DNA of 35,825 nucleotides, from contig CAVIIZ010000014.1 of the NCBI GenBank assembly GCA_963642995.1, positions 1-35,825 of the forward strand. The letters run 5' to 3'. The notes beneath the pieces were generated by a model, which was not told the DNA's origin, did not search any database, and saw nothing but the letters and a program-made list of their open reading frames with translations. Source of the stretch: CAVAWX01 sp963642995. GTDB lineage: Bacteria > Actinomycetota > Coriobacteriia > Coriobacteriales > QAMH01. A program made the translations under genes and the position numbers. Positions 24,424 to 32,124 of the stretch are shown here, one piece after another. The number at the start of each line of letters is the position of its first letter. Within the stretch, counting starts at the first letter, position 1.

Positions 24424-25059
24424 ATGGCAAAAGCGCAGCTCGACTACACGCTCTACCTCGTCACCGACCGCGACCTCATGGCCGTAGGCGACATCGAGAC
24501 GCTCGTGGACGAGGCCTGCGCGGGCGGCGCCACCCTCGTGCAGCTGCGCGAGAAGCACGCCGGGCGCGAGGAGTTCGCCAACCTCGCGCGGCGGGTGAAG
24601 CGCGTCGCGGACGCACACGGGGCGGGCCTTGTGGTGAACGACGCGGCCGAGGTGGCGGCTGCCGTGGGCGCGGCGGGCGTGCACGTGGGGCAAGACGACA
24701 TGCCCGTCGCGGCCGTGCGCGCCATCGCAGGCCCGGACGTCGTCGTGGGCGTGTCGGCCTCCAGCGTCGACGAGGCCGTGCGCGCGCAGGCAGACGGCGC
24801 CGACTACCTGGGCGTCGGCGCCGTGTGCTTCACCCCGACCAAGCCCGACGCGCATGTGACGGGCATGGACGAGCTGCGCCGCATACTCGATGCCGTGCGC
24901 GTCCCCTGCGTCGCCATCGGCGGGGTGAACGAGCGGACGGTCCCCGCGTACGCCGGCCTTCCCCTCGCGGGATTTGCCGTCGTCTCCGGCATAGTCGCCG
25001 ACCCCGACCCGCGCGCGGCCGCCGCCCGCCTGCGCCGCGCCATCGCCTGCGCACGCTAG
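24424..25059 (+). CDS. thiE: Thiamine-phosphate synthase
   Basis: A 211-residue TIM-barrel enzyme that couples HMP-PP and thiazole phosphate to make thiamine phosphate. Seen: LYLVTDRDLM, TLVQLREKHA, LVVNDAAEVAAAVGAAGVHVGQDDMP, VGVSASSVDEA, DYLGVGAVCFTPTKPDA and CVAIGGV, in the normal order. ATG 24424 is preferred over the in-frame ATG at 24391, which overlaps thiM and adds an atypical N-terminus. It begins 10 bases after thiM and completes the thiamine operon. An 8-bp inverted repeat just downstream (25063-25108) may mark the transcript end. Length (211) is normal. Confidence 0.95.
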   Translation: MAKAQLDYTLYLVTDRDLMAVGDIETLVDEACAGGATLVQLREKHAGREEFANLARRVKRVADAHGAGLVVNDAAEVAAAVGAAGVHVGQDDMPVAAVRAIAGPDVVVGVSASSVDEAVRAQADGADYLGVGAVCFTPTKPDAHVTGMDELRRILDAVRVPCVAIGGVNERTVPAYAGLPLAGFAVVSGIVADPDPRAAAARLRRAIACAR

Positions 25060-25062
25060 GCC

Positions 25063-25114
25063 GTGCTTTCCTCGGGGCCGAGAAAAGCCCGGGCGACCTC
25101 GAAAGCACCCGAGG
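25063..25114. repeat. Overlapping alternative hairpins after thiE
   Basis: GTGCTTTC (25063-25070) pairs with GAAAGCAC (25101-25108). An alternative CCTCGGG (25070-25076) pairs with CCCGAGG (25108-25114). The arms are adjacent and share a base, so the two stems compete or barely coexist. A weak thiE terminator is possible; there is no T-run. The rest of 25115-25292 is GC-rich, then AT-richer near 25220. Confidence 0.4.
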
Positions 25115-25292
25115 CGCCGCCAAGACCGCCCGCCTGCGCCGCGCCCCCCAAGGGGTCCGTCCGGCCTTCGCGGGGACGCCCGGCGCTCGGGCGAGCGGCG
25201 CCTGTCCTGTACATATGCGCGGTTTTTTTGCTACCATTTGGGTTTGTATGCATGTGACAGCAGGATTTTGTGAGTGAATAAGGAGCCTTGGC

Positions 25293-25757
25293 ATGGACGA
25301 CGGGGGAATCGAGGAGCTGCTTGACGAGCTCGCCGATCGCATCGAGAACTCGAAGCCTGTCTTGGGCAACAGCCAAAAGCGCCAAGTCGAGATAGGCCCC
25401 ATCTTCGAGATTCTCGACGAGATCCGCGACATCTTTCCCGACGAGCTGCGTCAGGCGCGCATCATCGTGCGCGACCGGCAGGGGATGATAGAGACGGCCG
25501 AGGCCGACGCGAACCGCATTCTGGAGGACGCGGAGCGCCAGGCCGAGCAGATCGCCAGCGACCAGGAGGTCGTGCGCATCGCCGAGCAGAAGGCCCAAGA
25601 GATCGTCGACGACGCCATGGCGCGCGAGCGCGAGATGCGCGTGGGCGCAGAAGACTACGCCGACCAGATCTTCGCGAACCTGGAGACGAACCTCGACAAT
25701 TTGCTGAAAAACGTCACGCGTCTGCGCACGCGCCTGAACAACGGCGGCCGCGACTAG
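25293..25757 (+). CDS. SepIVA/DivIVA-like coiled-coil protein (short)
   Basis: A 154-residue, mostly helical, acidic protein. The N-terminal part (PIFEILDEIRDIFPDELRQARIIVRDRQGM) and C-terminal part (DQEVVRIAEQKAQEIVDD ... FANLETNLDNLLKNVTRLRTRL) follow the layout of mycobacterial SepIVA (Rv2927c), a septum-associated DivIVA-like protein. They are separated by a short coiled coil (EAEADANRILEDAERQAEQIA-like heptads). At 154 residues against about 245, most of the central coiled coil is missing. It is followed by a DUF177 gene, as in other actinobacteria. An alternative is a generic F-type ATP synthase b-like coiled coil, less likely given the neighbour. ATG has AAGGAG 7 bases upstream. No membrane segment is seen. 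Confidence 0.72.
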   Translation: MDDGGIEELLDELADRIENSKPVLGNSQKRQVEIGPIFEILDEIRDIFPDELRQARIIVRDRQGMIETAEADANRILEDAERQAEQIASDQEVVRIAEQKAQEIVDDAMAREREMRVGAEDYADQIFANLETNLDNLLKNVTRLRTRLNNGGRD

Positions 25758-25809
25758 CGCCGCGCGCTCGACGGCCGCAGCGCACGCGCGAAAGGCGCAT
25801 ACGTTCACC

Positions 25810-26340
25810 ATGAGGGAATTCATCGTTTCCACGCGCCCCGGGCTTTCTGCCGCGGGAGCCTCGCAGCCGCTGGCCGGCACCCTCGACGAGGCGGGCTACA
25901 CCATGGGCGACATGGAGCTTTCCACGCCGGAGGGCATAGTCTACGACCTCGTGCTCTCCAACACCGGCGAGGCCTTCACCTTGACGGGCACGGTCTCGGC
26001 GCGCGCCGAGACGCAGTGCGCCCGCTGCCTGGAGGCCGCTTCCCTCGAGGTGAGAGGCGAGGTCTCGGGCTACTATCTGGCCGACGCGGACGCCGACGCC
26101 GAAGGCCTCGAGCAAGACGAGTTTTCCTATGCGGCCGACGACGGCAGCATCGACATCGCGCCCGCGCTGCTCGCGGCCCTGTGTTTCGCCACCCCGTTCG
26201 TCGTGCTGTGCAAAGACGATTGCAAGGGGCTGTGCCCGCGCTGCGGGGCAAACCTCAACGACGACCCCGGGCATGCGCACGACGACGAGCCCGACCCGGG
26301 CAATCCCTTCGCTGTTTTGAAAAACCTCAAACTCTCATAG
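25810..26340 (+). CDS. DUF177 (YceD family) protein
   Basis: A 176-residue protein of the DUF177/YceD family, linked in E. coli and plants to 23S rRNA or ribosome biogenesis, with the exact activity unclear. Seen: the CARCLEAASLEV motif in the first half and a Cys-rich C-terminal cluster CKDDCKGLCPRCG, both typical. A His/Asp-rich stretch follows (GHAHDDEPDPGNPF), ending AVLKNLKL. It follows the SepIVA-like gene by 52 bases; in many actinobacteria rpmF comes next, but here rpsB does. The ATG has no close ribosome binding site (AAAGG about 14 bases away). Metal binding by the Cys cluster is plausible. Confidence 0.88.
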   Translation: MREFIVSTRPGLSAAGASQPLAGTLDEAGYTMGDMELSTPEGIVYDLVLSNTGEAFTLTGTVSARAETQCARCLEAASLEVRGEVSGYYLADADADAEGLEQDEFSYAADDGSIDIAPALLAALCFATPFVVLCKDDCKGLCPRCGANLNDDPGHAHDDEPDPGNPFAVLKNLKLS

Positions 26341-26505
26341 CGAACGCCGCCAGCACGTAGTAAAATGCGAATTTGCCGTGCGCAATAAGGCGTGCAGCGG
26401 ACAACGACGCATGCAGGAGGAGCCGCCCCGCCAGTGGCCGCGCGAGCGGTTGCGGGAGCCGGCGATGATTTCCTGCAGAGGACCAACGAAAGCGAGAGGT
26501 ACACC
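26341..26505 (+). promoter_or_regulatory. rpsB promoter region and structured leader
   Basis: A TAAAAT hexamer at 26361-26366 is a possible -10, giving a leader of about 130 bases. TGCAGGA (26412-26418) and TCCTGCA (26471-26477) could close a large hairpin upstream of the rpsB ribosome binding site (GAGAGG, 26494-26499). S2 autoregulation via its leader is known in other bacteria; here it is only a possibility. Confidence 0.4.
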
Positions 26506-27372
26506 ATGGCAACGACTGTCTCCATCAAGACCCTGCTCGACGCGGGCGTCCACTTCGGGCACCAGACCCGCCGCTGGAACCCGAAGATGAAGCCCTACAT
26601 CTGGGGTTCGCGCAACGGCATCCACATCATCGACCTGAAGAAGAGCCTCTACGCCATCGACGACGCGTACACCTTCTTGTCCAACGTCGCCGCGCGCGGC
26701 GCCCAGGTGCTGTTCGTGGGCACGAAGAAGCAGGCGAGCGGGCCTTTGAAGGAAGCGGCCGAGCGAGCCGGCCAGCCCTACGTCAACTTCCGTTGGATGG
26801 GCGGCATGCTCACCAACTTCCAGACCATCAAGACGCGCGTGCAGCGCATGGCCGAGATCGAGAGCATGAAGGAATCCGGCCTGATCGAGTCCTACAACAA
26901 GAAGGAGCAGGCCGGCTTGAACAAGGAGCTGGACAAGCTCCAGGCGGCCCTCGGCGGCATCCGCGACATGCACGGGCTGCCGGCGGCGGTTTTCGTGGTG
27001 GACACGAACCACGAGATCAACGCCGTGCGCGAGGCGCGCCGCCTGAACATCCCCATCGTCGGGCTGATCGACACGAACTGCGATCCCGACGAGGTCGATT
27101 ACGGCATTCCGGCAAACGACGACGCCATTCGCTCCGTGCGCATGCTGTGCGACGTGATGGCCGATGCGGTGCTGGCCGGCGGCCAGGCCGATGTGACGGC
27201 CGAGGAGATGACCGGCGAGCCTGCGGCCGCGAAGGCGGAGAAGGCCGAGAAGCCCGCGAAGGCCGAGGCGGCAGAAGGGGCGCCCGCCGAGACGGCTGCG
27301 CCCGCGGCCGCAGAGGAGAAGGCAGCCGCGCAGGCCGAGCCCGCGGCAAACGACGAGAAGAAGGACGAGTAG
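26506..27372 (+). CDS. rpsB: 30S ribosomal protein S2
   Basis: A 288-residue ribosomal protein. Seen: the S2 signatures LLDAGVHFGHQTRRWNPKMKPYIWGSRNGIHIIDL near the start, NFRWMGGMLTNFQTI, GIRDMHGLPAAVFVVD and IVGLIDTNCDPDEVDYGIPANDDAIRS. After about residue 240 a tail of roughly 50 residues is rich in Ala, Glu and Lys, common in high-GC actinobacteria. ATG 26506 has GAGAGG 6 bases upstream. A longer open frame to 26392 is not supported. It is followed after 2 bases by tsf, the usual rpsB-tsf pair, and both end at the terminator at 28314-28356. Confidence 0.97.
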   Translation: MATTVSIKTLLDAGVHFGHQTRRWNPKMKPYIWGSRNGIHIIDLKKSLYAIDDAYTFLSNVAARGAQVLFVGTKKQASGPLKEAAERAGQPYVNFRWMGGMLTNFQTIKTRVQRMAEIESMKESGLIESYNKKEQAGLNKELDKLQAALGGIRDMHGLPAAVFVVDTNHEINAVREARRLNIPIVGLIDTNCDPDEVDYGIPANDDAIRSVRMLCDVMADAVLAGGQADVTAEEMTGEPAAAKAEKAEKPAKAEAAEGAPAETAAPAAAEEKAAAQAEPAANDEKKDE

Positions 27373-27374
27373 AC

Positions 27375-28250
27375 ATGGCAGCTATCACCGCTCAGATGGT
27401 AAAAGAGCTCCGCGAGGCAACCGACGCGGGCATGATGGAGTGCAAGAAGGCGCTCGTGGAGGCCGACGGCGATTTCGACGCCGCCGTGGACGTGCTGCGC
27501 ACGCGCGGCTTGGCGGCGGCGGCCAAGAAGGCAGGACGCGCCACCAACGAGGGCCGCGTCGTCGCGGCGGTCTGCAAGGACGGCGCCAAGAAGGGCTCTG
27601 TGTGCCAGGTGAACTGCGAGACGGATTTCGTCGCCCTCACCGACAAGTTCGGCGAGTACGCCGAGAAGTTCACCCGCGCGGTCACCCACAACGACCCGGC
27701 CGACGTGGAGGCGCTTCTCGCCGGCGAGTACCAAGGCGAGAAGGTCCAAGACATCCTCACCGACGCCATCCACACCATCGGCGAGAACATCGTCATCTCC
27801 AACTTCAAGCGCCTCGAGGTGGCCGGCACCGGCGCGGTTGTCCCCTACATCCACATGAACGGCAAGATCGGCGTGCTCGTGGCCTTCGAGTTCTCCAACG
27901 AGGCCACCGGCGCCGACGAGCGTTTCCTGGCCATGGGCAAGGACGTGGCCATGCAGGTGGCCGCCACCAACCCCGTGGCGCTCGACGCCGACAGCGTGCC
28001 CGCCGACGTGCGCGACCACGAGATGGACATCTACAAGGCGCAGGCCGCCGAGTCCGGCAAGCCGGACAACATCCAGGTGAAGATCGCCGAGGGACGCATG
28101 AAGAAGTTCTACAAGGAGAGCTGCCTCGTGGAGCAGGACTTCGTGAAGGATCCCGACAAGACGGTCGCCGCATACGTCGCCGGTGTGGCCAAGGAGCTGG
28201 GCGACACGGTGAAGGTGGTCGACTTCGCCCGCATCGCCTTGGGCGACTAG
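27375..28250 (+). CDS. tsf: Elongation factor Ts
   Basis: A 291-residue nucleotide exchange factor that recycles EF-Tu-GDP in translation. Seen: an N-terminal UBA-like domain with LREATDAGMMECKKALVEADGDFDAAVDVLRTRGLAAAAKKAGR (classic TDAGMM...CKKAL signature), then two EF-Tu-binding domains with EGRVVA, VNCETDFVA and IGVLVAFE, and a coiled coil near the end. Length matches the family. Only 2 bases separate it from rpsB, so it is in one operon, and a GGA-containing purine stretch in the rpsB end may act as its ribosome binding site. Transcription ends at a strong hairpin downstream. Confidence 0.97.
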   Translation: MAAITAQMVKELREATDAGMMECKKALVEADGDFDAAVDVLRTRGLAAAAKKAGRATNEGRVVAAVCKDGAKKGSVCQVNCETDFVALTDKFGEYAEKFTRAVTHNDPADVEALLAGEYQGEKVQDILTDAIHTIGENIVISNFKRLEVAGTGAVVPYIHMNGKIGVLVAFEFSNEATGADERFLAMGKDVAMQVAATNPVALDADSVPADVRDHEMDIYKAQAAESGKPDNIQVKIAEGRMKKFYKESCLVEQDFVKDPDKTVAAYVAGVAKELGDTVKVVDFARIALGD

Positions 28251-28313
28251 CACGACCGGGCCGGCTTCGCCTCGCACGTGCGCGGGGCACGCCTCTTTTT
28301 CGGCAACGGACGC

Positions 28314-28356
28314 AAAAGCGTCGCGGCCTCGCTCACCTGCGGGCTGCGACGCTTTT
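28314..28356 (+). terminator. rpsB-tsf terminator
   Basis: AAAAGCGTCGC (28314-28324) pairs perfectly with GCGACGCTTTT (28346-28356) around a 21-base loop, followed by CTTTA. It lies between tsf and gltX. Confidence 0.8.
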
Positions 28357-28406
28357 CTTTACCATGAAGCCCGACGCGGGCGCCAGGAAACGGCAGGAGA
28401 AAACGC

Positions 28407-29897
28407 ATGGACACGACACCGACCGAGACGCGCGTGCGCTTCGCGCCCTCGCCGACGGGCAAGTTGCACATAGGCGGCGCCCGCACGGCCATCTACAACT
28501 GGGCGTTTGCCCGCGCGACGCATGGAAAGTTCGTCTTGCGCATCGAAGACACCGACCCGAAACGCTCGACACGGGAAAACATCGACCTCATCTTGCGCTC
28601 GATGCGCTGGCTGGGGCTGGATTGGGACGAGGGTCCGGAGGTGGGCGGCGAGGCAGGCCCGTACCTGCAGACCGCACGCGCGGCCACGTACGCGTCGGCG
28701 CTCGAGCAGCTCGAAAGCGCGGGAAGGGCGTATCCGTGCTTTTGCACGCCAGAAGAGCTTGCAGCGCGCCGCGAGGCCGTGCAGAAGGGCGCCGATGCCG
28801 CCCCCGACCCGTGCCGCGCGCTGTCTGCCGACGAAGCTGCCTCGCGCTTGGCGGCGGGCGAGGCGCACACCTGGCGTTTGAAGGTGCCCGAAGGCCGCGG
28901 CACGATCGTGGTGCACGACGTCGTCCACGGCGACAGCTCCTTTGACGCGGCCCTGCAAGACGACATGATCTTGGCGCGCGCCGACGGAAGCCCCACCTAC
29001 AACTTCGCGGTGGTCTGCGACGACGTGAACATGCGCATGACCCACATCATCCGCGGCGACGACCACCTGTCCAACACGCCGCGCCAGGTGCTGGTCTACG
29101 AGGCGCTGGGCTATCCCGTGCCCACGTTCGCGCACATCCCGATGATCTGCGGCCCGGACGGCAAGAAGCTCTCGAAGCGCCACGGCGCGGCGTCTGTCGA
29201 GGAGTACCGCGACATGGGGTATCTGCCCGATGCCCTGTTCAACTATCTGGCGCTGCTCGGCTGGGCGCCCGACGGCGAGACGACGGTGTTTTCCCGCGAC
29301 GAGATGGCGCGTCTGTTCACCTTGGAGCACGTGGGCAAAAACCCCAGCTCGCTGGATTACGACAAGTTGCAGTGGATGAACAACCGCTATGTGCAGTCCA
29401 TGGGCGCCGAGGCGTTTGCGCGTGCTGCGCTGCCGTATCTGGTGGATGCGGGCGTGGCGGCCGATGCGGCCGAGGCCGAGGAGATGCGCGAGATGGTCGA
29501 GACGGCCTATCCGCTGGTCGCCGAGCGGGTGAAGCTCATGACCGAGGTGCCTTCCATGTTGGCCTATCTGCTGTGCGACGAGCTGGTCTTCGACGACAAG
29601 AGCGTGAAGAAGGTGCTGCAAAAGGAGGGCGCGGGCGCGAAGACGGCGCTTTCCCGGAGCGCGGAGGCCTTGCGCGGCGTGGCAGACGCCGGCGCCTGGG
29701 ATGCCGCGCGCATCGAGGCGGCGCTGCGCGAGGTGCCCGAGGCCATGGGCGTGAAGGCGCGCTTGGTGTTTCAGCCCTTGCGTGTGGCCGTCACGGGCAA
29801 CATGGTCAGCCCGCCGTTGTTCGAGTCGGTCGAGCTGCTGGGACAGGCCCGCACGCTGGAGCGGGTCGCCGCCGCCGAAAAGCTCGCCTGCGATTGA
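28407..29897 (+). CDS. gltX: Glutamyl-tRNA synthetase
   Basis: A 496-residue class Ic synthetase that charges tRNA-Glu. Seen: HIGH-type HIGG (21-24) in PSPTGKLHIGGARTA, KLSKR (254-258) as the KMSKS loop, a zinc-type Cys cluster around CFCTPEEL and PCRALS, RGDDHLSNTPRQ and a C-terminal helical anticodon-binding region. Whether it is discriminating or also charges tRNA-Gln cannot be read here. No glnS or gatCAB genes are in the window. ATG has AGGAG about 8 bases upstream. In E. coli this enzyme is the HipA substrate, and a hipBA pair is encoded at the left end of the window. Confidence 0.97.
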   Translation: MDTTPTETRVRFAPSPTGKLHIGGARTAIYNWAFARATHGKFVLRIEDTDPKRSTRENIDLILRSMRWLGLDWDEGPEVGGEAGPYLQTARAATYASALEQLESAGRAYPCFCTPEELAARREAVQKGADAAPDPCRALSADEAASRLAAGEAHTWRLKVPEGRGTIVVHDVVHGDSSFDAALQDDMILARADGSPTYNFAVVCDDVNMRMTHIIRGDDHLSNTPRQVLVYEALGYPVPTFAHIPMICGPDGKKLSKRHGAASVEEYRDMGYLPDALFNYLALLGWAPDGETTVFSRDEMARLFTLEHVGKNPSSLDYDKLQWMNNRYVQSMGAEAFARAALPYLVDAGVAADAAEAEEMREMVETAYPLVAERVKLMTEVPSMLAYLLCDELVFDDKSVKKVLQKEGAGAKTALSRSAEALRGVADAGAWDAARIEAALREVPEAMGVKARLVFQPLRVAVTGNMVSPPLFESVELLGQARTLERVAAAEKLACD

Positions 29898-30088
29898 GGG
29901 GGCACGCCGCCTGCACGCATTCACAGTTTCTCCGCAACTTGCTGATAGGGTGAATGCTCGTATTTCTCGAATGACCATGTCGCGCGGGACAGGTGCGCGC
30001 GGCTCCGCGTCCAAAGCGCACGATCGGCAAGGGCGGCGGCGGGTGTTTTCGCCCGAAGAAACGGCACGACACGATACGACGGGACGTT

Positions 30089-31834
30089 ATGGCACGCAAC
30101 AGACGCAGGGCCTCATCGCATGCGGACGAGCGCCAACGCTTTTCCTCCGACCCCTCCGACATGCAAAGCGACACGCGGGGCGGATATTCCGACCGGCATG
30201 CCCGCCGCGACGGCGGATACGGCGCGGATGGCCAAAACGCCGCCTCCGGGCGTGGGTATTCGTCGTATGCGGGACAAGCGCCTGCAGGCGAGGGGTATCG
30301 CGACGTGAGAGCCGCGAGGGGGTATTCCCGGACGGGCGGCGGCGCGGATCCGCAGGCTCGCAGCCGGTATGCCCGCTCGCCGCGTCCGTCGGGCGCGCGG
30401 CAGGATGCGGACTCGCGTTTTGGCTCGCATGCCCACCCGGGTTCTCGTTGCGGCACAGGCTCCTATTCGGATTCGCGCTCCCATCCAGTTGCGGGCTCTT
30501 ATGCGGGCGCCTCGTCTTTCGCGAGCGCCGGCGACTACAGCCGCGATGCCGCGCGCTACAGCTCTCGTGCGCATGCAGGGGATGCGGCCGCGTCGCCCTA
30601 TGCGCAGCAGGCGCTTTCCCGCCGCCGCGCCTCCAAGAAAAAGCGCATCCTCGCAGGCGTCACCATCGCGCTCGTGGTGCTGCTCGCCGGTGTGGGGGCC
30701 GCCGCGGCCTTGTGGTACAACGGCCTCATGACCACCTTGCGCGGCGACAACCAGATCACCAACACGACGCAGGTCGTCGACACGGGCGAGCCCTACTACG
30801 TGCTGCTGCTCGGCGGCGATTCGCGTGACGACACCGACGCGGACAACCGCACGGACAGCATCATGGTCGCGCGCGTAGACGAGGCGGGCAAGAAGGTGGG
30901 CATACTATCGATTCCCCGCGACACGCGCGTCTACATCGACGGCCACGGCTATTGCAAGATAAACTCCGCAATCGAATACGGCGGCTACAACCGCGTCGTC
31001 GAGTGCGTGAACAACATCCTCGGCATCAAGATCAACTACTACGCCTTCATCTACTTCGACGGCTTCAGCGACCTCGTGGAAAAGATCGGCGGCGTGACCG
31101 TGGCGGTGCCGGAGGGCACCTACTACGAGGGCGTGTGGGTGCCGGCCGGAGACGCGGTCGAGATCGACGGCGAGGAGGCGCTCGTCTTGGCGCGTTGCCG
31201 CCATGGATACCCGCCCGACACCGGCGCCTATGTCATGGGCGACTTCCAGCGCACCTTAAACCAGCGCAACCTGATCAAGGCCATTGCGAAGAAGGTGCTT
31301 TCGCAAGACATCTCGCGCATGCCGTCGCTGATCGAGGGGCTGGCGAAATGCCTCGAGACGAACATGGACGCATCGAAGATCGTCTCGCTTGCCCAGAACA
31401 TGAAGGGCATGGACACCGAAGAGATAGACACCGCGCAGCTGGGCATCGCCGGCGCCACCATCAAAGGACAGTGGTTCGGCATCGTGTTCCAAGACGTCTA
31501 CGAGGTGATGAAGGAGAACTTCACCACGGGAAAGACGATTTTGGACGGGCTTGCCAAATACGACACCGACGTGAACGGCTCGGATTGCAAATCCAACTAC
31601 ACGGACGGCCCGCTGTTCTCCTACACCTCGTACACGGATCTCTACGGCAGCCCGAAAGGGGAGGGGTTGCCCGCAGGCGACGACGAGCGCACGAAGTCGC
31701 TCGGAAGCTCCTCGTCGGCAGACTCGAGCTCTTCCGGCTCTTCTAGCAGCTCGAGCGCCAAGAGCAGCACCGGCTCGAGTTCGTCGAAAACCTCCTCGTC
31801 GGCTAAATCGTCGAGCAGCGACGACGAGGGGTAG
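30089..31834 (+). CDS. LCP (LytR-CpsA-Psr) cell-wall glycopolymer ligase
   Basis: A 581-residue membrane protein of the LCP family, which transfers teichoic acid-like or other glycopolymers from a lipid carrier to peptidoglycan. Residues 1-180 are cytoplasmic and disordered, rich in Ser, Gly, Arg and Tyr. A helix at about 187-208 anchors it. The LCP domain follows: YYVLLLGGDSRDDTDADNRTDSIMVAR, LSIPRDTRV, INYYAFIYFDGF and the late Arg-rich block ARCRHGYPP...DFQRTLNQRNLI, carrying the conserved Arg and Asp residues. The last 45 residues are almost pure Ser with Lys and Asp. ATG 30089 is preferred over longer forms. The ribosome binding site is weak. About 190 bases before it hold no gene. Confidence 0.92.
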   Translation: MARNRRRASSHADERQRFSSDPSDMQSDTRGGYSDRHARRDGGYGADGQNAASGRGYSSYAGQAPAGEGYRDVRAARGYSRTGGGADPQARSRYARSPRPSGARQDADSRFGSHAHPGSRCGTGSYSDSRSHPVAGSYAGASSFASAGDYSRDAARYSSRAHAGDAAASPYAQQALSRRRASKKKRILAGVTIALVVLLAGVGAAAALWYNGLMTTLRGDNQITNTTQVVDTGEPYYVLLLGGDSRDDTDADNRTDSIMVARVDEAGKKVGILSIPRDTRVYIDGHGYCKINSAIEYGGYNRVVECVNNILGIKINYYAFIYFDGFSDLVEKIGGVTVAVPEGTYYEGVWVPAGDAVEIDGEEALVLARCRHGYPPDTGAYVMGDFQRTLNQRNLIKAIAKKVLSQDISRMPSLIEGLAKCLETNMDASKIVSLAQNMKGMDTEEIDTAQLGIAGATIKGQWFGIVFQDVYEVMKENFTTGKTILDGLAKYDTDVNGSDCKSNYTDGPLFSYTSYTDLYGSPKGEGLPAGDDERTKSLGSSSSADSSSSGSSSSSSAKSSTGSSSSKTSSSAKSSSSDDEG

Positions 31835-32124
31835 TATCCGGCGGGGCAAGGCGATTTGCCTGCGCCCGCCTGCCTGCCCGCGCTTTCGTTTCTCCGCCTC
31901 CTCGCCCCTTCTCCTCCGCTCGGCTGCTCGCGTTCGGGCGTTCTCGCCATGTGCGGGTAACGGTTTCTTTCCCATACGGCCGCAAACCGGCATGTTTGGG
32001 GCATCATGCGCAATCGGCGCCATGCATGCGTGTGAAAGAAAACGCGGGGCGCCTGCAGGGGCAGACGGACGCGCGCCGTGTCCTTGGCAAGTCGGCTCGA
32101 AACACACGGAAAGGCGCAGGATCG
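31835..32124. other. Gene-free spacer before clpX
   Basis: About 290 bases, no gene found on either strand. Composition drops in GC around 31950-32040, which may hold the clpX promoter, but I see no clear -10/-35 pair. A short imperfect stem near 31845 is too weak to call. Confidence 0.4.

Noticed and set aside
31835..31900. Terminator after the LCP gene
   Set aside because: Only a 5-bp imperfect stem without a T-run is visible.
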